From contig JAKFUU010000043.1 of NCBI GenBank assembly GCA_021732525.1, forward strand, positions 1-47,138: a stretch of 47,138 nt of DNA. Reading direction: 5' to 3'. Under the pieces are notes generated by a model. The model was not told where the DNA came from. It saw only the letters and a list, made by a program, of their open reading frames with translations, and made no database searches. This DNA comes from Sphingomonadaceae bacterium. Lineage in GTDB: Bacteria > Pseudomonadota > Alphaproteobacteria > Sphingomonadales > Sphingomonadaceae. The position numbers and the translations under genes were made by a program. This document shows, piece by piece, positions 29,042 to 37,599 of the stretch (within the stretch, counting starts at the first letter, position 1; every line of letters begins with the position of its first letter).

Positions 29042-30183
29042 ACGACCATGTCCGCATCAGCGGGACTTTGTCGGGTGATACCCCCATATTGATAATAAGC
29101 CGCGCATGCCCCTTCGGACGAAACCATTAGCGCCCCGACTGGCGTTTCCGGCGTACAGGCAGTGCCGAACACTTTGCATTGCCAGGGCTTGAGGACGCCT
29201 TTTAGGACTTCACCGCATTGGCAGGAACTGGGATCTGCAATGCTGATGTTGGGTAGCGCATAACGCTTTTCCGCGTCAAAGCGGGCATAGGCTTCCTTTA
29301 ATCGCACCCCCGAATGATCAATCGATCCCAGCCCGCGCCATTCAAAAAAATCGCGTAACTCGTATACTTTTCCAATGGCCTCCAAAGCTGGGGGATTGCC
29401 GTGTTCGGGTACAATGCGGGCATATTGGTTCTCGACCTCGGCGCGCTTTTCAACAATCTGTTTTAATACCATCCAGATCGACTGGAGCACATCGAGCGGT
29501 TCAAACCCGGCCACCACCATAGGTCTTTTGTAATAATCGGCGATGAATGCGTATGGCGAATTACCGATCACCATCGATACATGCCCCGGTCCTAAAAAAC
29601 CGTCGAGCTGCAGGTCCGGACTGTCAAGTATGGCCTTGACCGTCGGGACAATGGTAATGTGATTGCAGAAGATTGAGAAGTTGGTGATGCCTTCTGCCTC
29701 GGCTTGCAAAATGGTGAATGCCGTGGCCGGCATGGTCGTCTCGAAGCCAAGGGCAAAGAAGACAACATCTTGATCTGGATGCTTCCGCGCCAGAGCGAGC
29801 GCGTCGAGTGGCGAGTAGACCATTCTGACATCGGCGCCCGCCGCTTTGGCTTGCAGCAGGCTCTTTTTCGAACCCGGAACGCGCATGGCATCACCAAAGG
29901 TGGTGAAGATCATGCCGGGCCGCTCGGCAATCGCCACACAATCATCGACGCGCCCCATCGGCAGCACACAAACGGGGCAACCCGGACCGTGGATCAGTTC
30001 GATTGATGGCGGCAACATGCCCTCGAGTCCATAGCGGAAGATGGAATGGGTGTGTCCGCCGCACACCTCCATGATATTGAGCGGCCGCTTTTTCGTGATC
30101 TCGATACTATCCGCAAGCTGGCGAATCTCTCGCAACAGTATCTGGGCCTTTTCGCGATCGCGGAATTCGTCAGCATATTTCAT
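29038..30183 (-). CDS. hypD: Hydrogenase Fe(CN)2CO assembly protein HypD
   Basis: The product is 381 aa. Conserved cysteines fall at C41 (EVCGGHTHS), C69 and C72 (HGPGCPVC), and the [4Fe-4S] region near the C-terminus has SSCQCGEVLKG, CKVFGTACTPETPVGA. HypD with HypC is the scaffold on which the iron cyanide/CO unit is built. I chose ATG 30183 (MKYADEFRDREKA), which gives cysteine positions matching the family; the longer frame from 30273 runs into the SIS gene. The SIS-gene stop is two bases upstream. Confidence 0.95.
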   Translation of the reverse strand: MKYADEFRDREKAQILLREIRQLADSIEITKKRPLNIMEVCGGHTHSIFRYGLEGMLPPSIELIHGPGCPVCVLPMGRVDDCVAIAERPGMIFTTFGDAMRVPGSKKSLLQAKAAGADVRMVYSPLDALALARKHPDQDVVFFALGFETTMPATAFTILQAEAEGITNFSIFCNHITIVPTVKAILDSPDLQLDGFLGPGHVSMVIGNSPYAFIADYYKRPMVVAGFEPLDVLQSIWMVLKQIVEKRAEVENQYARIVPEHGNPPALEAIGKVYELRDFFEWRGLGSIDHSGVRLKEAYARFDAEKRYALPNISIADPSSCQCGEVLKGVLKPWQCKVFGTACTPETPVGALMVSSEGACAAYYQYGGITRQSPADADMVV

Positions 30184-30185
30184 CT

Positions 30186-30869
30186 TCAGGCTCCTTTCGC
30201 CGAGGAGCCACGATCTTCTGCCAGCAAGGTATGCACCAAATCCCACAGGATATGGTAGGCAGCGACATGGCATTCCTGAATGCGGTGTATCGAAGTGGAG
30301 GGTACGATCAGCATATGGTCAACATCGCCGCTCGATGCCATTCGTCCACCATCGCCACCTGCCAGTCCGATCGTCATTATGCCGATCTCCTTGGCCTTGG
30401 CGAATGCAGCGACGAGGTTGGCGGATCCCCCGCTGGTCGAAACGCCGATCAAGGCATCCCCCGGGCGAGCGTGCGCAATCAACTGCCTTACAAAAATATG
30501 GTCGAACCCCAGATCATTGCCGACTGCCGAAATCATGGCGAGATCAGCCACCAGGCTGGTTGCGGCGAGTGCTGGACGGCCGGCTGTCACCGGATGAACA
30601 AACTCCACGGCAATGTGTGAGGCATCGCAGCTCGACCCCCCATTTCCCATGGTGAATAACCTTCCGCTATGACGATAGACCTGTGCCAGGGATTGGGCAG
30701 CAGCGAGCAATTCATCTGCTTGCTCGGCAAAGAAGCGGGCATTGGTGTCTCTGGAAGCGGCAGCTTTCTCGACGATGGAGTGTTTCAACGCCGACGTAAC
30801 CTGGCCTTCGTCGCGCCCCTTGTCGGTGAGCGACGGATAAAATGCTTTCAAGGTTTCGTGCGTCGACAA
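30186..30869 (-). CDS. SIS-domain protein, GmhA-like (phosphoheptose isomerase family), inside the hyp operon
   Basis: The product is 227 aa. The SIS fold is recognised by GRLFTMGNGGSSCDASHIAVEF, DALIGVSTSGGSANLV and the closing HRIQECHVAAYHILWDLV, all close to GmhA (sedoheptulose-7-phosphate isomerase). It lies between hypC and hypD with spacers of 12 and 2 bases, so it is part of the maturation operon. A SIS protein in this position recurs in other hyp clusters as far as I know, but its role there is not established. The start is TTG 30869, supported by GGAG at good spacing. A lipopolysaccharide role is unlikely in this setting. Confidence 0.85.
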   Translation of the reverse strand: MSTHETLKAFYPSLTDKGRDEGQVTSALKHSIVEKAAASRDTNARFFAEQADELLAAAQSLAQVYRHSGRLFTMGNGGSSCDASHIAVEFVHPVTAGRPALAATSLVADLAMISAVGNDLGFDHIFVRQLIAHARPGDALIGVSTSGGSANLVAAFAKAKEIGIMTIGLAGGDGGRMASSGDVDHMLIVPSTSIHRIQECHVAAYHILWDLVHTLLAEDRGSSAKGA

Positions 30870-30881
30870 ATTCTTCTCCGT

Positions 30882-31163
30882 TCAGCGTCGAGCAGACATA
30901 CGCATGGCGTCCATTTCCGCCTGTGCTTCGCCCATTTCTATTAGGATTTTCAGCGTTTCAGCTGCTTCTTTTTCATTGATACGACTCATCGCAAAGCCGA
31001 CATGGACCAGAACCCAATCGCCGACGCACGACTCGACCGAATGCTCCTCATTGACGATGCAAGCGATATTGACTTGCCGACGCACCCCGCTGACGTCCAC
31101 TGTTGCAAGCTTTCTCACGTGATCGTCGATCTGCACGATCTGCCCTGGAATACCTAAGCACAT
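30882..31163 (-). CDS. hypC: Hydrogenase maturation chaperone HypC
   Basis: The product is 93 aa. It starts MCLGIPGQI, with the essential C2 for iron binding, followed by ATVDVSGVRRQVNIACI and GDWVLVHVGFAMSRINEKEA. HypC shuttles the Fe(CN)2CO group from HypD to the HupL precursor. It overlaps the end of hypF by ten bases. It precedes the SIS gene. Confidence 0.95.
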   Translation of the reverse strand: MCLGIPGQIVQIDDHVRKLATVDVSGVRRQVNIACIVNEEHSVESCVGDWVLVHVGFAMSRINEKEAAETLKILIEMGEAQAEMDAMRMSARR

Positions 31164-33592
31164 GGTTGTGCCTCCCTTGAGTTGATTTTCTGGGTCGCAA
31201 TCGCGCAGGCCGCTGCGACTGCTGCTTGACCAAGCGCAATACCGCCATCATTGGCGGGGACAACGCTATGGCCAAGCACTTTGAAGTTTCGCGCCTCAAG
31301 CCTGTGAACAGTTTCTTCGAACAAAACCCGATTTTGGAAGCAGCCACCTGAAAGCGCGACCGTGTCAAACCGGAATTCAACCGCTTCTTCTTCGTCCAGA
31401 CCGGCGAGTTTGCCAGCCATGGCGGCAATCGCTTTTGCCAGACCCTTGTGGAAACGGGCAGCAATAACCGATTTATCGGTGCCCATTATCAGATCGCCGA
31501 GCAACGAATGCCACAGGCCAAGCGGCTCGATATAAGGCATGCCCGTGGCACGCAGATTGGGAATGGGCATGGTGTATGCCAGCCGGTCATCTTCTTCGCG
31601 CAACGTCTTCTGGCAGACGATTGCTTCTAGCCGCGCTGCAGCTTCACCCTCATAGCTCTGCCGTTCGAAACATAGATCAAGCGCTGCCGCAACTGCGTCA
31701 AACAGCCGCCCGCATGAAGACGCGAGCGTCGCGTTGGTCTTAGCAGCGATCATTGCATCAAGAGTGGCGCGCGGTTTCGCTGAGAGTTTCTCGAATAGGT
31801 CCAATTCGCCAAAGTTCATGGCAAAACCTGTCCAGCCAAGCTCCGCCACGAGATGCGCATACAGATTTCGCCATGGTTCGCGCGCCGCTGCATCGCCCCC
31901 GGGCATTGCAACTGGCTTCAGGCAACCCAGCCGTTCATAGCCAAGATAGTCACACAGCAAGAACTCTCCGCCCCAGATTGTGCCATCGGTGCCATAGCCA
32001 AGCCCATCTAGCGCAATGCCGAGCACGGGAGGTGCGTCCAGCGGCCTGCCATTTTCGGCGAGGCAGGAAGCGATATGAGCATGATGATGCTGAACCTGGG
32101 CCAATGGCAAATTCTTCGCCCTGCCATCAGCGATGGCATGCTTGGTCGAGAAATACTCAGGATGCCGATCACATGCCAATACAGTCGGCTTGTGGCCATA
32201 CATCTCGGTATAGAGTTCGAGGTTCTTGAGATAATCGTCCCATGTCGCCGCATCATCAAGATCGCCCTGATGCTGCGACATCACAGCTCGGCCCTGTGTT
32301 ATAAGACAAAACGTCGCCTTCATCTGCGGGCCGAAGGCAAGGGTTTCAGGCGCCTGTTCAAAGCCCGGCGGGAGCGGCAATGCCGATGGCGCAAAGCCGC
32401 GTGCGCGACGCAGAACCCTGCCATGTCCGGCAATTTCACGCACAACCGAATCGTCCACCCGGTTCGCGATCTCTCGATTGTGGATCAAGGCATAGGATGC
32501 GATCGGGCCGAGCCTGTTTGCAGCGTCATCGTCAGTGATCGCTTGCGGCTCATCGGACAGGTTACCACTCGTCATCACCACGGGCCGCGCCATCCGCCGG
32601 AACATCAAGACATGCATCGGCGTGGACGGCAACATGAAGCCAAGCGTGCGCATTCCTGGCGCGACTCCATCCGGCAGTTTGACCGGACCATCTGCATCGA
32701 GCAGCACGATGGGAGATTCTGGTGCGGTCAGCAGGCGCTCTTCGGTGTCAGACACCGAGCAATAGTTGCGGATCGTCTCCAGATCGCGCGCCATCAGCGC
32801 GAACGGTTTCGCTTCGCGGTGCTTGAGGAAACGCAACCGCGCGACCACGTCCGGCTTGGTGGCATCGCAGGCGAGCTGAAAGCCTCCCAGCGCCTTTATC
32901 GCAACAATTTCGCCCTTTTGGATCACGCTCATTGCAGCATCGACATCGTCAAGCATCGAATGCTGGTCTGCGGTTACCGCCCTGCCGTCAAAGCGGATCA
33001 GCCGCGCCCGAGGGCCACAAGCATGGCAGGCAATAGGCTCGGCGTGAAAACGGCGATCCTCCGGGTTGGTGTACTCGGCCGAACAGTCGGGGCAAAGCTG
33101 GAAAGGGGCCATGGTCGTCGAAGCGCGGTCGTACGGTACTGCGCGCACGATCGTGAGGCGCGGTCCGCAATGCGTGCAGTTGGTGAACGGATAGCGGAAC
33201 CGCCGGGAAAACGGGTCGAGCACTTCACGTGTACATTCCTCGCAGATTACGGCGTCTGGGGCGATGTCAGTGCGTGCATCGCCGCATTGGCTCCCAACGA
33301 TGCTGAAGCCCTGGCCGCATTCACCACTATATGGCGAAACTGCAATATCGCTGATCACGGCAAGCGGCGGCGGCTCCGCCCGCAACCGGGCGATAAAATC
33401 GGCAACGGCGTTTGCGTCGCCAGCAGCTCGGATCAGGACACCCTCGCCATCGTTCAGCACCTCGCCGTCGAGATTAAGGTCCCGGGCATAGCGCCATACC
33501 GTCGGGCGGAAGCCAACTCCTTGCACGCGCCCGCGCACCCTGATTTCGAACTTGTCAACCAGGCCGCTTTCAAGGGTGGGCGCGCTGGCCAT
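31154..33592 (-). CDS. hypF: Carbamoyltransferase HypF
   Basis: The product is 812 aa with all four expected parts. They are an acylphosphatase domain (GRVQGVGFRP, residues 21-30), two zinc fingers (C-x2-C pairs in CEECTREV/CTHCGPR and CPDCSAEY/CHACGPR), a YrdC-like domain (GEIVAIKALGGFQLACDA), and a Kae1-like domain with VQHHHAHIASC and ALSGGCFQNRVL. It makes carbamoyl-adenylate and transfers it to HypE. I chose ATG 33592, which shares one base with the stop of the NHL gene (TAATG). Confidence 0.95.
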   Translation of the reverse strand: MASAPTLESGLVDKFEIRVRGRVQGVGFRPTVWRYARDLNLDGEVLNDGEGVLIRAAGDANAVADFIARLRAEPPPLAVISDIAVSPYSGECGQGFSIVGSQCGDARTDIAPDAVICEECTREVLDPFSRRFRYPFTNCTHCGPRLTIVRAVPYDRASTTMAPFQLCPDCSAEYTNPEDRRFHAEPIACHACGPRARLIRFDGRAVTADQHSMLDDVDAAMSVIQKGEIVAIKALGGFQLACDATKPDVVARLRFLKHREAKPFALMARDLETIRNYCSVSDTEERLLTAPESPIVLLDADGPVKLPDGVAPGMRTLGFMLPSTPMHVLMFRRMARPVVMTSGNLSDEPQAITDDDAANRLGPIASYALIHNREIANRVDDSVVREIAGHGRVLRRARGFAPSALPLPPGFEQAPETLAFGPQMKATFCLITQGRAVMSQHQGDLDDAATWDDYLKNLELYTEMYGHKPTVLACDRHPEYFSTKHAIADGRAKNLPLAQVQHHHAHIASCLAENGRPLDAPPVLGIALDGLGYGTDGTIWGGEFLLCDYLGYERLGCLKPVAMPGGDAAAREPWRNLYAHLVAELGWTGFAMNFGELDLFEKLSAKPRATLDAMIAAKTNATLASSCGRLFDAVAAALDLCFERQSYEGEAAARLEAIVCQKTLREEDDRLAYTMPIPNLRATGMPYIEPLGLWHSLLGDLIMGTDKSVIAARFHKGLAKAIAAMAGKLAGLDEEEAVEFRFDTVALSGGCFQNRVLFEETVHRLEARNFKVLGHSVVPANDGGIALGQAAVAAACAIATQKINSREAQPCA

Positions 33593-34788
33593 TACGCTTT
33601 TTTCCAGAGCATCACGCGATTGTTGCCGGTGTCGGCGACTGCGACCAACCGGTCTTGAACCGCCAAAGCGAACGGCCAGCACAAACTGTCCCGCGTTGCA
33701 AAGCGCCAGCGATTGTCGCCCTTTTTTTGAAATCCGTGCTGGCCAGACAGACGAACAGCTGACCTATCCATGTCGATATTATCGAGCTCGTAGCCAACCA
33801 GTCGGGAATTTGCGGTATCGGCACAGATCAGGCCTCCATCGAGGACCGCCAGCCCGTAAGGCATCTGCAACGACCGTTCGTTGGGATGATAGCCGCCTCG
33901 GTTGTGGCTATTCGCCTCAAAACTGGTTTGGCCGAGCACAAAGCTCGCCATGGCACCATCGGCATTGGGCTGAGCGTTCCAAGCCATGATGCGGTTGTTG
34001 CCAGCATCAGCAACCAGCACCTTGCCGTCGTGTACCACCACAGCATGAGGCCAGCGCATGCCGATACTGGTCGTATCGGCGCCTGCGTTATCGTCGCGGG
34101 TTATCATGTCAGCTTGGCCCAGGACCAGATCGGCAGGTTGGCCATTTGCATCTGGAAAAGAATTCCAGACCAACACGCGGCGATTGCCCGTGTCCGCGAC
34201 ATAGAGTTTGTTTTCTGCGATGGTGACGCCGTAGCACCAGTTCAACGTTTCCGGTCCTGGCAGCGGCATCCCGCGATTTGCCTGCCCAGAAACAAAGTCG
34301 GCCTGGCCCAGAACAAGATCAGCCGGTTGATTGCTGTCGGTTGGGATCCTGTGCCAAATGAGCACGCGATGGTTCCAAGCGTCGGCTACAGCAAAACAAA
34401 CACCATCGGATGCAAGACCCGTCGGCATGTTCAACGTTGCAGGCCCGATGTCGCCTTTCGCATTTCGACCTTCGGATGTGAAATCGGGCTGTCCGATGAC
34501 AATGTCAGCGGGTTGGTTATCTTGCGTTGGGACACGACTCCATCCTAGCAGACGATGATGCCCGGTGTCAGACACGAAGAACAGGCCATCAGAGCCGGCA
34601 AAGCAGACGCCGCGCGGGCCAAACAGGGCAGATGCAGTCGGAGCCAGCGGTGCCGGCAGGCCATCATCACCGATGAAGTCGCCGAGAACGATGCCAGCGC
34701 CGGCCGAATCGAGAAGTGGTAACGCTGCAACAGGCGGCGGATCGGGCATAGGCGCGTGAAGCGATGCACGAAGCGTTACCATCGTCAT
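33592..34788 (-). CDS. NHL-repeat beta-propeller protein of the hydrogenase operon
   Basis: The product is 398 aa. At least five NHL-type repeats are visible, each with a core like VSDTGHHRLLGW, VADAWNHRVLIW, VADTGNRRVLVW, VADAGNNRIMAW and VADTGNNRVMLW, separated by linkers with a repeated QPADLVLGQADF phrase. This predicts a six-bladed propeller. No signal peptide is seen, so it is probably cytosolic. NHL proteins scaffold protein contacts; here it may hold the hydrogenase or its redox partners together. Start and stop overlap those of the NifU-Rieske gene and hypF, so it is tightly coupled. Confidence 0.85.
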   Translation of the reverse strand: MTMVTLRASLHAPMPDPPPVAALPLLDSAGAGIVLGDFIGDDGLPAPLAPTASALFGPRGVCFAGSDGLFFVSDTGHHRLLGWSRVPTQDNQPADIVIGQPDFTSEGRNAKGDIGPATLNMPTGLASDGVCFAVADAWNHRVLIWHRIPTDSNQPADLVLGQADFVSGQANRGMPLPGPETLNWCYGVTIAENKLYVADTGNRRVLVWNSFPDANGQPADLVLGQADMITRDDNAGADTTSIGMRWPHAVVVHDGKVLVADAGNNRIMAWNAQPNADGAMASFVLGQTSFEANSHNRGGYHPNERSLQMPYGLAVLDGGLICADTANSRLVGYELDNIDMDRSAVRLSGQHGFQKKGDNRWRFATRDSLCWPFALAVQDRLVAVADTGNNRVMLWKKA

Positions 34789-35660
34789 GATGTCAGCCTG
34801 ACTTCAACCTGATCCCCGATCACGCGCACGGCATGCGGTTGCAATTGCACTTCGGGGGCTGTCAGGCATTCTCCAGTCGCCAGATCATATTGAAAGCCAT
34901 GCCATGGACATGTGATGATCCCTTCGCAAACCTCACCCGTGTCGATCTCGAGACCAAGGTGGGCGCAGGCATTATGAAAACAGGATACGATCGACCCCTG
35001 GCGCGAGAGAAGCACCGACTTGCCGTCAATCTCTCGCGTAATAATGTCCCCTTGCGGAATCGTTTCGAGCAGGCCGACGCTATGCCAGTTATCCTCGGTG
35101 TCATCGGCAAAGGGGCTTATGAAACGCACGGCATCGTTCTTCTTGCCGCCTCCGGACCCTTTAACTTGCAGAATATCGGTGATTTCCGGACAGGCGCTTT
35201 CAATCGCTTTCTTTATCCCGGCGTGAAACGTCAGGGCTGATGCCGGGCAACCGTCACAAGCGCCGACGAACCGCACTTCAATTGCCGGTGGATTAACACT
35301 GACAAGTTCAACGTTTCCGCCGTGGCTCGCAAGCATCGGGCGCACCCCGTCGAGCGCCTCCTCGACCCGTTCGCTGAGACTTGCCTTCAGTATCTGATGA
35401 TGGCGCAACACGGCATAGACGACCTCATCCGCCGCCGCCTCTTTCAACAATTGTTGGGCCGAAGGTTCAGCCTTCAGCACGCGAAGCAGCCGACGGAATG
35501 CCTCGGCTTGCAAGTCCTCGATTGCGTGCCGATAGGCAGTCACCGCATTTCGGCGTTCGTCCTCCCATGTTTCGAACAGGGTTTCCAACCGATCAATGTC
35601 GTTTGCAAACCCTGCAAGCGTATTACGCTTTGTCACAGGCGGAAGTTCGGTGATCACCAC
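34785..35660 (-). CDS. NifU-like/Rieske fusion protein
   Basis: With GTG 35660 as start the product is 291 aa. A helical N-terminal region (to about residue 95) leads into a NifU C-terminal-like domain with the C-x2-C motif CDGC at 135-138. A Rieske domain follows with C232/H234 and C251/H254 (NACAHLG and CPWHGFQYDL). The pair suggests a cytosolic [2Fe-2S] electron carrier joined to an Fe-S scaffold or second cluster. It probably accepts or buffers electrons from HupSL. The start is uncertain: the frame extends up to ATG 35777 within the previous gene, but residues before 35660 look unlike a real protein start, and GTG 35657 is also possible. Confidence 0.82.
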   Translation of the reverse strand: MVITELPPVTKRNTLAGFANDIDRLETLFETWEDERRNAVTAYRHAIEDLQAEAFRRLLRVLKAEPSAQQLLKEAAADEVVYAVLRHHQILKASLSERVEEALDGVRPMLASHGGNVELVSVNPPAIEVRFVGACDGCPASALTFHAGIKKAIESACPEITDILQVKGSGGGKKNDAVRFISPFADDTEDNWHSVGLLETIPQGDIITREIDGKSVLLSRQGSIVSCFHNACAHLGLEIDTGEVCEGIITCPWHGFQYDLATGECLTAPEVQLQPHAVRVIGDQVEVRLTS

Positions 35661-35667
35661 TGGACGC

Positions 35668-35892
35668 TCAACGGTAACGCAAATTTTTGAACAAATAAGG
35701 CTGCAATGCGCCACCAGCAAAACCGCCAACGGCAGCAGCGGCGATCCATGGCACACCAAATTGAGCAAGAACAACAATGATGAGTGCGCTTAAGCCAGCA
35801 CAGATTGCTCCCAGTCGCACAACTTTGCCCGTTTCATGAAACAGCTTTCCTTGAAAGAAAAGTACAACTGAGCTGCGAACCATATCCAACAT
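35668..35892 (-). CDS. Small membrane protein of the hydrogenase operon (74 aa)
   Basis: The product starts MLDMVRSSVVLFFQGKLFHETGK and has two hydrophobic segments, about residues 29-48 (AICAGLSALIIVVLAQF) and 54-66 (AAAAVGGFAGGALQ), then a basic tail. I chose ATG 35892, which shares a base with the stop of the gene before it (TGATG). No family is recognised. With the adjacent 72-aa protein it is a candidate membrane anchor or quinone-access subunit for the hydrogenase, by position only. Confidence 0.65.
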   Translation of the reverse strand: MLDMVRSSVVLFFQGKLFHETGKVVRLGAICAGLSALIIVVLAQFGVPWIAAAAVGGFAGGALQPYLFKNLRYR

Positions 35893-36110
35893 CAGACAAG
35901 CCCTCCAATCAAAAAACAAATTGCAAGACCCAGGACAACGCCTGCGCCACCGCCAATAACACCGTAAAATCCACCCATCATTGATGCAATGCCATAACCG
36001 ATGTGCTTGCCGCCTGTAAGTATTCCACCGAACACTCCACCGCCAGCCGATGCGGCAAGGCCAACTATAAGAGCTATGACGGCCATCAAAGCTGACGATT
36101 CGATTCCCAT
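35892..36110 (-). CDS. Small glycine-rich membrane protein of the hydrogenase operon (72 aa)
   Basis: The product is almost wholly hydrophobic with glycine runs: ALIVGLAASAGGGVFGGILTGG, then MMGGFYGVIGGGAGVVLGLAICFLIGG. The pattern fits two glycine-zipper helices able to pack closely or oligomerise. It follows the TPR gene by 26 bases and is coupled to the 74-aa membrane protein. I do not recognise a family. HucM, the membrane-bound scaffold of mycobacterial Huc, is a functional parallel to test, but I see no clear sequence match. Confidence 0.68.
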   Translation of the reverse strand: MGIESSALMAVIALIVGLAASAGGGVFGGILTGGKHIGYGIASMMGGFYGVIGGGAGVVLGLAICFLIGGLV

Positions 36111-36136
36111 TATTTTCCGTCCTTTCGTTTTCTAAA

Positions 36137-37171
36137 TCAGTTTAATTTGCTTGCGGCGAGCAACGTGCCGACATGACTCGCGCCATTTGTCGGTGGTGCC
36201 GAAAGAAGCTCGCGGTCGATCTGTTCGCAAGCTTCGGCAACGATCCGGGCCTTTTCCACTTCGCCGCTCCTGGCAAAAATTTCTCGGGACTCCCGATAGT
36301 AATCTCTCGCTGCGATCAGGTTTGCACGGTTCCCGTTATCGGGAAACTCCGGATTATCAGGCAAATTCCAAAGGCAATTGGCCTTGTTGGATACAGTATT
36401 AGCGTATTCAAGCGGCATCGCCTCAGCAGTCCGCACGCGCAAAGCCTCATCATAGGCTTCAAGCGCTCTTAGATTATTCTCGATAGTGTGGCTGGACGAT
36501 GCATATTGCAAAGCGTTACCGAGATTGTTCTGCAACATGGCATATTCAACCGGATGATCGACAAGGTTTACACTGCGCAACCCTTCCTCGAACGCTTGCA
36601 CAGCTAGCGCCTCGCGCATCTTTGCGCGATTGTCGGTAAACGGCATCGACAGAAATGCGGTGGCCAGATTATTCTGGAGGATCGCAAATTCCTGCGGAAA
36701 GCGATCTCGGTTAAACGTCCGCAGCGCTCGCTGATAGGCGCTGATGGCATCCGTAATCCGGCCCCGATGCTGACCAGCCAAGGATTGATAAGCAAGGCCC
36801 AGATTAATCTCGGCCTCGGCCACTTCTTCAGGGGAACCGAACTGGGTCAGGACCGGAATTGCCTCGCCCAACTTGTCTCGTGCCTGTTCGAGCGATTCAT
36901 GGCCCTGGCTGGGGACAGCGAGATAAGCTGTGCCCATACGCGCTTTTATTCGGGCGATCAATAATGGCTCGTCGATGGGGCAAATGGTTTGCGCACGCTC
37001 GTAAAGGTCGATTGCCGCCAACAGCTGGTCAGCATTCTTCGGACGCTGCTGAAGGCCAATGGCAATTTCCATCAGCATCTCGGCGCGCTCGACCGGGGAG
37101 GTGGCTTCCTCCTCAGCAGCCGCAATTGCTGCACGCACCTCGTCGCTAGCGCGACCCAGATCAGCTTCCAA
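36137..37171 (-). CDS. TPR-repeat protein of the hydrogenase operon
   Basis: The product is about 344 aa and all-helical. Repeats with TPR character include AAIDLYERAQTICP, EVAEAEINLGLAYQSLAG, DAISAYQRALRTF, FAILQNNLATAFL, YAMLQNNLGNALQYA, LRALEAYDEALRVR and ARDYYRESREIFA. It has no signal or membrane segment. Two TTG codons can start it (37186 and 37171); the second has GGGAG at suitable spacing and was chosen. It may organise assembly or docking of HupSL. A 98-base gap precedes it, and TTGACA in that gap (minus strand) could be a weak internal promoter. Confidence 0.8.
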   Translation of the reverse strand: MEADLGRASDEVRAAIAAAEEEATSPVERAEMLMEIAIGLQQRPKNADQLLAAIDLYERAQTICPIDEPLLIARIKARMGTAYLAVPSQGHESLEQARDKLGEAIPVLTQFGSPEEVAEAEINLGLAYQSLAGQHRGRITDAISAYQRALRTFNRDRFPQEFAILQNNLATAFLSMPFTDNRAKMREALAVQAFEEGLRSVNLVDHPVEYAMLQNNLGNALQYASSSHTIENNLRALEAYDEALRVRTAEAMPLEYANTVSNKANCLWNLPDNPEFPDNGNRANLIAARDYYRESREIFARSGEVEKARIVAEACEQIDRELLSAPPTNGASHVGTLLAASKLN

Positions 37172-37284
37172 GTAACTCTCTCCCAAACTGCCGAAGAATC
37201 GATTCTCTCGAAATCCATCCGACCCTTTCAGATGAGGTAAGCGCAGCAGACACGTCTGTCAAACAAGTTGTATATATGCAAACT

Positions 37285-37599
37285 TCATTTACAATAATCC
37301 CGCACGAGTAGCGCCGCGCGTCCGTCATCCCACTGCGCTTCAAAACATTCCACGGGCGCATTGCGTCGGTTCACATGCTCGAAAAACTCTGGCGCAAAGA
37401 CCAGGCAATCACCGGCAAGATTCCGGCGCTTCAGTAAATAGCCGCCTGCTGCAGCATGGCGCACTGGCAGTATCCCAATGTCGTTTTCCCAGCGAAGCAG
37501 GATGACAGCCTCGACGCCGCCAAAATATTGTTCACAGACGGATGCCGACAAGTAAATGCCGCCTTCGCCGATACGAATATCAACCGCAGAACCGATCAT
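37285..37599 (-). CDS. Hypothetical protein coupled to the hydrogenase protease (104 aa)
   Basis: The product is soluble and beta-rich, starting MIGSAVDIRIGEGGIYLSASV, with two or three cysteines (in ASVCEQYFGG, GDCLVFAPEF and VECFEAQW) that do not form a known motif. Its start overlaps the stop of the protease gene (ATGA). I do not recognise a family. Position suggests a role in assembly or quality control of the hydrogenase. Confidence 0.7.
   Translation of the reverse strand: MIGSAVDIRIGEGGIYLSASVCEQYFGGVEAVILLRWENDIGILPVRHAAAGGYLLKRRNLAGDCLVFAPEFFEHVNRRNAPVECFEAQWDDGRAALLVRDYCK

Noticed and set aside
32075-33658. 527-residue open frame on the + strand opposite hypF
   Set aside because: It is antisense to a complete hypF with all domains; its product has no recognisable motif and reflects the GC-biased codons of hypF.
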